The position numbers and the translations under genes were made by a program. The notes below the pieces were generated by a model that saw nothing but the letters and a program-made list of their open reading frames with translations, did no database searches and was not told where the DNA came from. 64,000 nucleotides of DNA. Origin: Candidatus Peregrinibacteria bacterium (GTDB lineage: Bacteria > Patescibacteriota > Gracilibacteria > Peribacterales > Peribacteraceae). How positions within the stretch are numbered: the stretch's first letter is position 1; each line of letters begins with the position of its first letter. Below, piece by piece: positions 1-6,611 of this stretch. The DNA lies in NCBI GenBank assembly GCA_016196225.1, contig JACPXZ010000010.1, positions 1-64,000 of the forward strand. The letters run 5' to 3'.

Positions 1-248
1 AAGAGGAACCTCCAGACGAAAGAGAGGAGGCTGCGGAGGATGAAGAAGGTGCGGAAGAATCAGAAGATGGCTCAGAAGAATCTTCGGATGACGAAGAGGA
101 CGAAGATTCAGAAGAATCTTCGGAAGAAGCAGAAGAGGGAGGAGGGGGGGGAGGGGGGGGTGGTGAGGAAGGAGTGATCGCGGGAGGGGTAGTGGGAGGG
201 GGAGGTGGTGAGGAAGGAGTGATCGTGGCAGGGGTAGCGGGAGAGGGA
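1..248 (-). other. Alternative-frame continuation of the Cys-rich protein, open to the window edge
   Basis: On the minus strand, codons starting at positions with remainder 1 modulo 3 are open from 248 to base 1. They encode PATPATITPSSPPPPP-type sequence followed by SSASSEDSSESSSS-type sequence. This low-complexity style matches linkers in the other Cys-rich proteins here, whereas the annotated frame yields His/Phe-rich sequence. A one-base change in the 10-nt run at 249-258 would join the two frames. The true 3' end lies beyond the window. Confidence 0.6.
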
Positions 249-1010
249 GGGGGGGGGGAAAGGTGGAGGAGGAACTGCGGTGGGTCCCTGAGCGACATCG
301 CAATAATCAGCGGGGAGATTGCAGGCCGCCCGAATATCCTCGCAGGTCGCACTGCATGTTGCATCAGCATCGGTCTCGCCTACGCCTACAATGCACGTGA
401 GCTGGACATCGGTCGAGCACGTATCAAACTCGACGCGCGTGTTGCCACAACACGGAGTATCAGCACAGGATTCACCGGACCCAGCACAAGAAGAAGAAGA
501 AGAAGAAGAAGAAGAAGAAGAAGAAGAAGAAGAAACAACACATCCGCATACAATATCTTCAGATTCAACGACTGTAATGCTTTGGCATGCTTGGCCCGCT
601 GGACACGATCCACTACTACAGAGGGAAGTTAGGGATTCACAAGGGAGTGGACTTTTACAATCGCTGGTGCACCCATCTCCGTCCTCTGTATTCCCGTCGT
701 CGCATTCTTCTGCCAAGGCAAGAATTCCATCTCCGCATGTTCCATTACACCTCACCTCACAAGCTTCCTTGGATAGGCCGTACTCCCCACATTCATCTCC
801 TCTGACACCCGGTATCTCGCTGCACGGTTGGCAGCCGACCCCCTCATCTAAAAATGCACAACTATATAATGTTCCTTCCGACTGACCGAGGAGCGACTGG
901 GTTTTGTGGTATCGAACGAGAGAAACACCAAGGGCAACCATCATTCCTACTACGATGAAACCGCGAACACCGATATTCAGGAGATTACGACCATAATACG
1001 AAATAGTCAT
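108..1010 (-). CDS. Cys-rich DUF4215-repeat surface protein, tail probably frameshifted
   Basis: A membrane-anchored or secreted protein. Residues about 14-30 form one hydrophobic segment, followed by a Cys-rich ectodomain with one CGDG...EECDDGN...DGDGCTSDC unit (residues ~92-117), a 16-residue polyserine stretch, and a second Cys module starting CAGSGESC with a CC pair and ending near DYCDVAQG. The same second module occurs in the gene at 42622-44016, so it is a shared domain of this genome. The frame then enters a Pro-rich region and stops at 108, but the last ~55 residues look like out-of-frame translation. From position ~249 leftwards the neighbouring frame is open to base 1 and encodes a natural Pro/Thr then Ser/Glu/Asp-rich tail. 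Function unknown; a cell-surface role is inferred. Confidence 0.7.
   Translation of the reverse strand: MTISYYGRNLLNIGVRGFIVVGMMVALGVSLVRYHKTQSLLGQSEGTLYSCAFLDEGVGCQPCSEIPGVRGDECGEYGLSKEACEVRCNGTCGDGILALAEECDDGNTEDGDGCTSDCKSPLPCESLTSLCSSGSCPAGQACQSITVVESEDIVCGCVVSSSSSSSSSSSSSSSCAGSGESCADTPCCGNTRVEFDTCSTDVQLTCIVGVGETDADATCSATCEDIRAACNLPADYCDVAQGPTAVPPPPFPPPSLSRYPCHDHSFLTTSPSHYPSRDHSFLTTPPSPPSSLFCFFRRFF
249..258. repeat. Homopolymer G10 (C10 in the coding strand)
   Basis: Ten consecutive G residues on the plus strand, read as C on the coding strand. Two further G8 runs lie at 144-151 and 153-160. The reading frame of the Cys-rich gene changes from sensible to poor exactly at the ten-base run, so it is either a slippage site or a sequencing indel. 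Confidence 0.75.
488..534. repeat. AAG trinucleotide microsatellite
   Basis: About fifteen uninterrupted AAG units, read on the minus strand as TCT/CTT and giving the polyserine tract of the Cys-rich protein. Being a multiple of three, length changes here would alter linker length without breaking the frame. Confidence 0.9.
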
Positions 1011-1043
1011 CCTGCCGAGAGTGTATCACATCCCGACAGTTTT

Positions 1044-1370
1044 TTATTTTTTTTGTAATCCCTCTTCCAGCAATTCTTTCCCCTCCTGGATCTTCTCAAC
1101 TCCATCTTGAATCTTTTGTACGCGTTGCTCGACCTCAACGAATCCTTCCTGAACATTGTTTGCGGTATCCTGCCCAAACTTTACAACGCCCGACACAAAC
1201 GCACGAAAAGCATGCCAGTGGCGTCCGACCATGGATACCGCTCCGCTGGCCGTCTCCGTCGTCTCATCCAAAAAACCCCGCACACGCTCCCGGCGTTCGC
1301 TCACGGGAGAACATGCGGCGAGCAACGCGCATCCGCACAAAAAACAGCTCACCAATTTATTTTTTCCCAT
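1044..1370 (-). CDS. Small lipoprotein with amphipathic helical C-terminus
   Basis: The start is placed at an internal ATG because it creates a clear lipoprotein signal: MGKNKLV, a hydrophobic core, then LLAAC as lipobox with the Cys at about residue 20. The upstream open frame lacks protein-like composition. The mature ~88 residues contain a WHAFRAFVSGVVKFGQ segment and a charged, coiled-coil-prone tail (VEQRVQKIQDGVEKIQEGKELLEEG). The gene overlaps the end of the upstream zinc-ribbon gene by 14 nt, so the two are probably cotranscribed. No known family recognised; role at the cytoplasmic membrane is inferred from the lipobox. Confidence 0.65.
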   Translation of the reverse strand: MGKNKLVSCFLCGCALLAACSPVSERRERVRGFLDETTETASGAVSMVGRHWHAFRAFVSGVVKFGQDTANNVQEGFVEVEQRVQKIQDGVEKIQEGKELLEEGLQKK

Positions 1371-1704
1371 ACTTTTGGAATAACTGCTCAAAGGAACCGC
1401 CCGAATCTTTGAGAGCCTGCTGCAGGAGAGACAATTCCTGCTCACTAAAATGCAACTGCGATGAGACGTTGTATCCGGACGCGGATGCCCCTTTTTGTAC
1501 GATATGTTCCGCTCCCGCAAGCGACGCGTGGAGCACGATATATGCATTGCAGGTGCGGCACTTGAGCTCCAGCAGCAGAAAGTTTTCCCCCATCACCTTT
1601 ACGGCCGCCAAATCCACTATCACACGCTTACCACACTGCGGACACCGCATCTGCTGGTCGATCCGTTGGACTATTTGATGAAGAGCGTGAGGATCAAGTT
1701 CCAT
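1357..1704 (-). CDS. Zinc-ribbon-like hypothetical protein
   Basis: A 115-residue soluble protein with two Cys pairs, CPQC near residue 21 and CRTC near residue 50, the spacing expected of a zinc ribbon. The C-terminal half (LHFSEQELSLLQQALKDSGGSFEQLFQKYGKK) is predicted helical. The ATG at 1704 is preferred over a GTG at 1725 because a purine-rich AAGAGAA stretch lies just upstream of it. First gene of a two-gene minus-strand unit with the lipoprotein. Function unknown. Confidence 0.6.
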   Translation of the reverse strand: MELDPHALHQIVQRIDQQMRCPQCGKRVIVDLAAVKVMGENFLLLELKCRTCNAYIVLHASLAGAEHIVQKGASASGYNVSSQLHFSEQELSLLQQALKDSGGSFEQLFQKYGKK

Positions 1705-1786
1705 AACTTCTCTTAAGTATACCACACCACGAATATGCTTTCAAAGCATTTCTTATTCCTCATCGCTCCTCATACCATAGGGTCAT

Positions 1787-2293
1787 ATGAAGAGCGCGCT
1801 TTCCCGACCGCAGAGTGTCGCCATTATCGCGCTCACCATGATGATAGGGGGTATCGGCACCGTTGGACTTTTGCAAGTCTATGGAAATACCCCCGTTGCT
1901 CCGGTCAGCCATTTCGGCATCGAACATGCTAATCCACTCACTCTTTCTGTAGTTCTGCGTACATCCAGCGGGAAGTGGGGCATTATTGACTTCGGATCGA
2001 TCACCGACGAAACTATTTTTATCAGTCTCCCGGATACATGGCGTCGTCGCGAGGTGCGTAGTGTCCCGTTAAGTGACGTGCAGGCCGATCCGCCATCGTT
2101 TGGATTTGTCCGGTATACCTTCCCTCCGCAGGCAGTCGTTTCCTTTATCGTGCCGGATCTTCCCGATCACCTCCTCCTCCATAACCCTTCCAATGTCCCG
2201 ATCCAGCTCAATCTGACCAACATGAATACTTCCACAAAAGTCGCGACACATGACGTGATCTTGATGCAAGAATCTCCGAAGGAGATCTGGTGA
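1787..2293 (+). CDS. Membrane-anchored hypothetical protein
   Basis: A 168-residue protein with one N-terminal hydrophobic helix (about residues 10-33, VAIIALTMMIGGIGTVGLLQV) and an extracytoplasmic domain of beta-rich composition. No Cys and no recognisable motif. The stop codon is the first triplet of a double palindrome (2291-2346), so the repeat defines the gene end. The CofE-like gene starts 63 nt downstream on the same strand. Function unknown. Confidence 0.6.
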   Translation: MKSALSRPQSVAIIALTMMIGGIGTVGLLQVYGNTPVAPVSHFGIEHANPLTLSVVLRTSSGKWGIIDFGSITDETIFISLPDTWRRREVRSVPLSDVQADPPSFGFVRYTFPPQAVVSFIVPDLPDHLLLHNPSNVPIQLNLTNMNTSTKVATHDVILMQESPKEIW

Positions 2294-2346
2294 AATGCAT
2301 AGCATTTCACCCTGAGCGAGCCCGAAGGGCGAGTCGAAGGGTGATA
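2291..2346. repeat. Double palindromic intergenic repeat
   Basis: Two adjacent hairpins. The first is TGAAATGC/GCATTTCA with a 3-nt loop; the second is bounded by CACCCT...AGGGTG and contains GCCCGAAGGGC. Composition and position match short palindromic repeats spread through CPR-type genomes. It could fold in mRNA between two codirectional genes. Confidence 0.75.
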
Positions 2347-2356
2347 GTATGAAACC

Positions 2357-3112
2357 ATGCAAGTTATCCCAATTAAAACACCAACCCTCTGTCAGGGCGA
2401 TGACTTGGCCGAAATCCTAACGCAATGCGGCAATATCCAACCTGGAGATATCCTCGTCGTCTCTTCGAAAGCTGTTGCCACCATCGAAGGAGCGGCAATC
2501 GACCTTGCCACGATTGTTCCGACGACTGAAGCGCGGGCTTGGGCAAAGAGATGTGGCGGCCCACCGGCATTCCGGCAAGCGATCCTGAGCGAGGTGCAGC
2601 GGATGCATGGTGTCGTCCTCTCCGGTTGCCCACTCGCGATGCTCACGGAACTCAAGCCGGACGGATTAACGGACGGGACCATCCTCGCCGTCAATGCCGG
2701 ACTCGATCGGTCGAATGTCGCAGACGGATATGCCATTGGATGGCCAAGAGACCCTATTAGCAGTGTGCGGAAATTAAAAGAAGAATTAAAAAAAGAACTT
2801 GCGGTGATCCTCTCGGACTCGTGTTGCCGTCCCCGCCGGATCGGCGTGGTCGCGATGGCCATTGCCGTTGCAGGGATTGATCCCATAAAAAATCAAATCG
2901 GATCTCCCGATCTTTTTGGCCACCCCCTCCAAATGACACAGGAGGCCATCGCGGATCAACTCGCAACTGCTGCAAATATCGTCATGGGGAATGCCGGACA
3001 GTCCATTCCCGCCGCCATCATCCGAGATCACCATATTCCTTTTACTACATTCGCCGGATGGGTCCCGGGAATTGTACGGGACAAGGATCTTTTTTGTGGT
3101 ATGGTCCATTGA
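2357..3112 (+). CDS. CofE-like F420-0:gamma-glutamyl ligase family protein
   Basis: The 251-residue sequence has the CofE/FbiB-type organisation: IQPGDILVVSSKAVATIEGA near residue 27, then DGTILAVNAGLDRSNV and the C-terminal FAGWVPGIVRDKD region. In known members this fold adds glutamate to F420-0 with GTP. No other F420 gene is visible, so the substrate may differ; CofE-like proteins are common as orphans in CPR genomes. It sits in a plus-strand run ahead of a small unknown gene and purN. Family assignment is fairly firm; the exact reaction is uncertain. Confidence 0.8.
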   Translation: MQVIPIKTPTLCQGDDLAEILTQCGNIQPGDILVVSSKAVATIEGAAIDLATIVPTTEARAWAKRCGGPPAFRQAILSEVQRMHGVVLSGCPLAMLTELKPDGLTDGTILAVNAGLDRSNVADGYAIGWPRDPISSVRKLKEELKKELAVILSDSCCRPRRIGVVAMAIAVAGIDPIKNQIGSPDLFGHPLQMTQEAIADQLATAANIVMGNAGQSIPAAIIRDHHIPFTTFAGWVPGIVRDKDLFCGMVH

Positions 3113-3146
3113 CGAAAAAATTCGAATCTCATAGCGTGCTCCCAAT

Positions 3147-3428
3147 ATGAGCATGAGTTCACTCGACATCACGTTTTATGAACCTGAAAACGGAGTCTCC
3201 AACGCCGATCACTATCAAACATGTCTTGAAAAAGCTCGTGCGCTCCTCGAAGCGGTCGGAGTCATTACTCATCAATCGCCCGAAGAACTCCGGCTTCGAT
3301 TCGAGTGTCCAACAGACCACGTGGAAGATGTTGTGCGTGTTCTCACGACCGTAACCCGTATCGGCATTGTACAAGCGATCGAGATGGACTCGGTTCACCA
3401 CCATGAAATGGGGAGTGACGGAGGATAA
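3147..3428 (+). CDS. Small conserved-looking hypothetical protein
   Basis: A 93-residue acidic protein without membrane segment. The layout (ITFYEPENG..., a 17-residue helix around CLEKARALLEAVG, then LRLRFECPTDHVEDVVRVLTTVTRIGIVQAIEMD) suggests a small alpha/beta fold. It follows the CofE-like gene by 34 nt and precedes purN by 40 nt on the same strand, so it is likely cotranscribed. I recognise no family. Confidence 0.5.
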   Translation: MSMSSLDITFYEPENGVSNADHYQTCLEKARALLEAVGVITHQSPEELRLRFECPTDHVEDVVRVLTTVTRIGIVQAIEMDSVHHHEMGSDGG

Positions 3429-3468
3429 TGTTTAAAGGGACCATTCACTCATGTGATAGTCTTTCAAC

Positions 3469-4059
3469 ATGAATTTCATTGTTCTCTGTTCCTCAAACGG
3501 GACGACGTTCCATGCAGTACTTGATCGCATTGCCGATGAATCACTGACGGCCAAGTGCCTTGGACTCATCACGGACTCCGGGGAACGAGGATGCATAGAG
3601 AAGGCAAAACGGGCGGGCGTCCCCGTCCAAGTTGTTGAAAAAAAGAAAAGTGAATCAAGAGAGGAATATGACAAAAAATTACACAAGATGATCCAGGGTG
3701 ACATCTATATTGCCTGCATGGGCTGGATGCACATCTTTTCCCCATGGTTTATCCGGCAATTCCAAAACCGCATCCTCAATGTGCACCCCGCCCTCCTCCC
3801 CAAATACGGAGGGAAAGGGATGTATGGGATCAAGGTTCATGAAGAAGTATTACGCCATAAGGAAAAAGAATCCGGCATGACCATTCATATGGTGACCGAA
3901 CAAGTGGACGAGGGCCCAATACTGCTCCAAAAAAAATGTCCGGTGCTTCCGGACGATACGCCCGAAACTCTGCAAAAACGCGTCCAGGAACTGGAAAAAG
4001 AATGGTATCCAAAGATTCTGCAGAACATCGAAGAGGGCACGATACAACCCCCCATATGA
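3469..4059 (+). CDS. purN: Phosphoribosylglycinamide formyltransferase
   Basis: PurN transfers a formyl group from 10-formyl-THF to GAR, the third step of purine synthesis. The 196-residue length is typical. Family signatures are present: an N-terminal Rossmann start (FIVLCSSNGTTF), the catalytic NVHPALLPKYGGKG segment (Asn and His, residues ~103-116), GMTIHMV, and VDEGPIL with the catalytic Asp. The stop overlaps the next gene by ATGA, so translation is coupled to the flavin reductase-like protein. purE and purM are elsewhere in the window, so the pathway genes are dispersed. Confidence 0.92.
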   Translation: MNFIVLCSSNGTTFHAVLDRIADESLTAKCLGLITDSGERGCIEKAKRAGVPVQVVEKKKSESREEYDKKLHKMIQGDIYIACMGWMHIFSPWFIRQFQNRILNVHPALLPKYGGKGMYGIKVHEEVLRHKEKESGMTIHMVTEQVDEGPILLQKKCPVLPDDTPETLQKRVQELEKEWYPKILQNIEEGTIQPPI

Positions 4060-4772
4060 CGACCCCCACCTATCAAATCACCTGCACCTTCAATCAACGC
4101 ATCGCCACCGATGTTCATGAAATTCGCTTTGATAAGCCAAAAAATCTTACTTTCAACCCGGGACAATTTCTCCTGTTTTTGGTCCCTTCGTTACAAAATC
4201 AATCCGACATAGAGCCCCGGGCAATGTCGATTGCATCCTCCCCGAAGGAAGACGAACTGATCTTCGCCGCCAAACTGAAAGCCGGCGGACGGATCAGCAC
4301 ATGGATCACCGATATGCTCACCATAGGAACCGTAGTGGATATTCAGGGACCCTTTGGGATTTTTGGACTGAATAGAAAAACATCGAAAGACTATTTCCTG
4401 ATTGCGACGAGCACCGGGGTCGGACCATTCCGGTCGCAACTCCTCTCTGTCCTCCCAACTGATACGAATCGGCGGATTGATTTGGTCTTCGGCGCGCGGA
4501 GTGAAGAAGATCTGTTTTGGACCGATCAATTCGAAGCGCTTGCTAGGCAGCACAAAAACTTTTTCCTCCATCTGGCTTTAAGTAATCCTTCCCCCTCATG
4601 GAAAGGCCACCGCGGCCGCGTTCAAACCCTTGTCCCCCAAATTGTCCGGGATTTTAAGAATAAATCCGTCTACATCTGCGGGAACCCCGAGATGACAAAA
4701 GAGCTCAAACAACTCTGTCTCGCGGAATGGAATGTCCCGAAAGAGGATGTTCACATGGAAGGCTACATCTAG
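4056..4772 (+). CDS. Ferredoxin-NADP reductase-like FAD/NAD(P)-binding oxidoreductase
   Basis: The start is the ATG overlapping the purN stop (ATGA). The 238-residue protein has an FNR fold: a beta-barrel FAD domain (residues 1-100) with EPRAMSIASSP matching the flavin-binding RxYS-type motif, and an NAD(P) domain with ATSTGVGPFRSQL (GxGxxP variant), LVFGARSEEDLFW, and the C-terminal YICGNPEMTKELK. It probably passes electrons between NAD(P)H and an unidentified partner. No [2Fe-2S] domain is attached. Confidence 0.82.
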   Translation: MTTPTYQITCTFNQRIATDVHEIRFDKPKNLTFNPGQFLLFLVPSLQNQSDIEPRAMSIASSPKEDELIFAAKLKAGGRISTWITDMLTIGTVVDIQGPFGIFGLNRKTSKDYFLIATSTGVGPFRSQLLSVLPTDTNRRIDLVFGARSEEDLFWTDQFEALARQHKNFFLHLALSNPSPSWKGHRGRVQTLVPQIVRDFKNKSVYICGNPEMTKELKQLCLAEWNVPKEDVHMEGYI

Positions 4773-4848
4773 ACAAAAAAATAAAATTCATTATAGTAAT
4801 GTTAAACGACCGATCTTTACCATCACCCTCCTTTTAAGGAATACCACC

Positions 4849-5274
4849 ATGGACCGCGGACATTTTTTTGCCATTGGAGTGGCAGTGATATGGGGACTGA
4901 TCTATGCCATCGATGGGAAGATCCTTACAAAGATCGCCCCCGGCCATTTGATCTTTGTGCATTCCTTCCTCGTCGCCCTGCTCACGGCACCATTCTTTTT
5001 GTGCACCGACGGAATAAAGGCAATCCGGTCTTTGGACCACGCAACCCAACTTTTGACGGGGGCAACCGTGCTCCTCGCCATTGTGGCGAACATGGGGATC
5101 CTGATCGCAATCCAAAGACTCGGGCCCTCGATGGCCTCGAGTTTTGAGATCAGCTACCCGTTCTTCGTGATCCTCTTCAGTATGTTCCTCTTTGGGGAGC
5201 GTCTCAGTATTCCGGTCGTCATCGGCGGTGTGTTCATCTGCATCGGTTCTCTCATCATCATTCGATATGGGTAA
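4849..5274 (+). CDS. EamA-like half-size transporter
   Basis: A 141-residue integral membrane protein with four or five hydrophobic helices. FFAIGVAVIWGLIYAIDGKIL and the closing SYPFFVILFSMFLFGERLS...IGGVFICIGSLIII match the EamA/DMT repeat. One EamA domain has about five helices, so this is a half-size member that would have to dimerise. The ATG at 4849 follows TTAAGGA with eight bases of spacing, which fixes the start; upstream in-frame codons overlap the previous gene. A strong terminator follows. Confidence 0.75.
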   Translation: MDRGHFFAIGVAVIWGLIYAIDGKILTKIAPGHLIFVHSFLVALLTAPFFLCTDGIKAIRSLDHATQLLTGATVLLAIVANMGILIAIQRLGPSMASSFEISYPFFVILFSMFLFGERLSIPVVIGGVFICIGSLIIIRYG

Positions 5275-5304
5275 CCGACAAAAAGACCACACCCCTTCTC
5301 TCAA

Positions 5305-5340
5305 AGGACCGCAACACTGTTGCGGTCCTCATTTTTCTTT
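5305..5340 (+). terminator. Rho-independent terminator
   Basis: Stem AGGACCGCAA (5305-5314) pairs with TTGCGGTCCT (5320-5329), extended by an inner C-G pair over a 3-nt loop, and is followed by CATTTTTCTTTCTG. It ends the plus-strand purN to EamA unit. Confidence 0.85.
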
Positions 5341-5388
5341 CTGTTTTCTTTCTATATCGTCGGCAAAAAAAATTTATTATTTAAATAC

Positions 5389-5426
5389 ATCAATTAATTG
5401 ATTAATTGATATGTAATGATTATTAT
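5389..5426 (+). promoter_or_regulatory. Palindromic operator overlapping the promoter of the TrpR-like gene
   Basis: A perfect inverted repeat ATCAATTAAT-TG-ATTAATTGAT (5389-5410). Its right half contains TTGATT (5398-5403), which with TATTAT (5421-5426) 17 nt downstream makes a sigma70-type promoter. Transcription would start near 5433, almost at the start codon. A repressor bound here would cover the -35 box. Confidence 0.7.
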
Positions 5427-5435
5427 CTCATTGGT

Positions 5436-5972
5436 ATGGGAAAATTAGACTTTCGGAAGCTCTCAAAGAATGACCTCCTCGACCTCGAGGACGAACTCTG
5501 GAAAACACTAAAGGGGATGCGGGCATTAAAAAAGGATCCCTCTCTCCTCTTTCGGGATCTCCTCACGATGAGCGAAGTCGTCATGCTCGCACGACGTATC
5601 CAAATAGCAAAACTCCTCATGTGCGGTCAATCGCAACAAGATATCTGTTTAAAACTCTCCGTCGGACTCTCCACTGTCCAGTCCATTGATCGGTGGCTCC
5701 GGGAAAAATTTGAAGACTACCGCGATGTGCTCCCCGAGCTCTATAAACAAACATGTACCCTGCAACAGAGTAAAGACCGCAAACGTGTACCCATCGATCT
5801 TTATTCCTTCCGATGGCTTCGCCGAAAGTACCCTCTCCATTCTCTTCTCTTCAATGCCATCCTAGACGACCTCCGGTTTGGTCCCCCTCCAACCCACCCT
5901 GCAAAGGGGAAATATAAACCGAAATATTTGTCTCCCAAACAATATAAAACATCTCATACATCAATTAATTGA
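5436..5972 (+). CDS. TrpR/YerC-type DNA-binding regulator
   Basis: A 178-residue protein. Residues ~40-90 resemble the TrpR/YerC helical DNA-binding domain: LLTMSEVVMLARRIQIAKLL is the helix preceding the helix-turn-helix QDICLKLSVGLSTVQSIDRWL. The remaining 85 residues are basic (RFGPPPTHPAKGKYKPKYL) with no known domain. The last residues TSIN are encoded by the left half of a 22-bp palindrome identical to the one at the promoter. Twin palindromes at both ends suggest autoregulation and possible looping. An ATG at 5406 is in frame but lies upstream of the predicted transcription start. Ligand unknown. Confidence 0.75.
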   Translation: MGKLDFRKLSKNDLLDLEDELWKTLKGMRALKKDPSLLFRDLLTMSEVVMLARRIQIAKLLMCGQSQQDICLKLSVGLSTVQSIDRWLREKFEDYRDVLPELYKQTCTLQQSKDRKRVPIDLYSFRWLRRKYPLHSLLFNAILDDLRFGPPPTHPAKGKYKPKYLSPKQYKTSHTSIN

Positions 5973-5981
5973 TTAATTGAT
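5960..5981 (+). promoter_or_regulatory. Second copy of the 22-bp palindrome
   Basis: Identical in all 22 positions to 5389-5410 and overlapping the stop codon of the TrpR-like gene. Two perfect copies 571 bp apart and nowhere else noticed in the window, so the best reading is a paired operator; a repeat acquired with the gene is the alternative. Confidence 0.65.
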
Positions 5982-6047
5982 GTATATACGACTATTTATT
6001 GTCTCTTCTCTTTTTTATAAAAAGAATAATGGGGTATACTGCTTCTC

Positions 6048-6509
6048 ATGATCGAAGGCGATATCCTCGAAAATCCCGACGAACTTCGCCGACGCTTGGG
6101 CGGCAAGCGTGCGGGGAGGCCCGGGGAAGGATTCGCGGACATTCGCATTGTGACCGATCCGGTGGAAGAGATCGAAACGATCGGCCAGCAACTCTATCGG
6201 TTGTCCCGTCGTATGCGAAGACTTTGTGATTATGAAGATAATCCGGACCAATTCATGATGCGCTGCCCCAAATGCGATCTCATGAACGATTTTACGAGCA
6301 CCGGACAGCAGATATTTTATTTTGAGAGTGAATGGAAAGGCGATCGCCCACCCGATCATTCCACAACCCCCAAACGCATCTCGGTGATCCGCTATGAGGG
6401 CGATCGGGCGATCTGCAAATGCGGCAATTGCGGAGAGGAATTCGAGCCGGAGTCTTCTCCTGATCCCATTCCTTTTCTTCCCTCTCCCGACGGGAGAGGG
6501 CCAGGGTGA
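6048..6509 (+). CDS. Zinc-ribbon hypothetical protein ending in a palindromic repeat
   Basis: A 153-residue cytoplasmic protein. The N-terminus is charged (DELRRRLGGKRAGRPGEGF); a helical stretch with RLSRRMRRLCDYEDN follows, then CPKC (~residue 73) and CKCGNCG (~residue 125), which could together bind zinc. The final residues PFLPSPDGRGPG are encoded by a palindromic repeat that also supplies the stop, so the original C-terminus may have been replaced. Function unknown. Confidence 0.55.
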   Translation: MIEGDILENPDELRRRLGGKRAGRPGEGFADIRIVTDPVEEIETIGQQLYRLSRRMRRLCDYEDNPDQFMMRCPKCDLMNDFTSTGQQIFYFESEWKGDRPPDHSTTPKRISVIRYEGDRAICKCGNCGEEFEPESSPDPIPFLPSPDGRGPG

Positions 6510-6585
6510 GGGGGTCAGATAGTATCTATACATAAACGAGCCTCATACCCCCTCACCTCATTCCTCTCCCGTCGGGAGAGGAGGA
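6481..6585. repeat. Inverted pair of CTCTCCCG palindromes between convergent genes
   Basis: Copy one (6481-6515) holds CCTCTCCCGACGGGAGAGG followed by CAGGGTGAGGGGG. Copy two (6547-6585) is its mirror, CCCCCTCACC then CCTCTCCCGTCGGGAGAGG. Each is a hairpin and the pair can form a larger one. They lie between a plus-strand and a minus-strand gene and probably end transcription from both sides. Confidence 0.75.
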
Positions 6586-6611
6586 TTTGTAATCCTTTGT
6601 TGTGTCGTTTT

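Noticed and set aside
174-885. Plus-strand frames with polyglutamate or polyarginine over the AAG repeat
   Set aside because: They are shadows of the Ser-coding microsatellite in the minus-strand gene.
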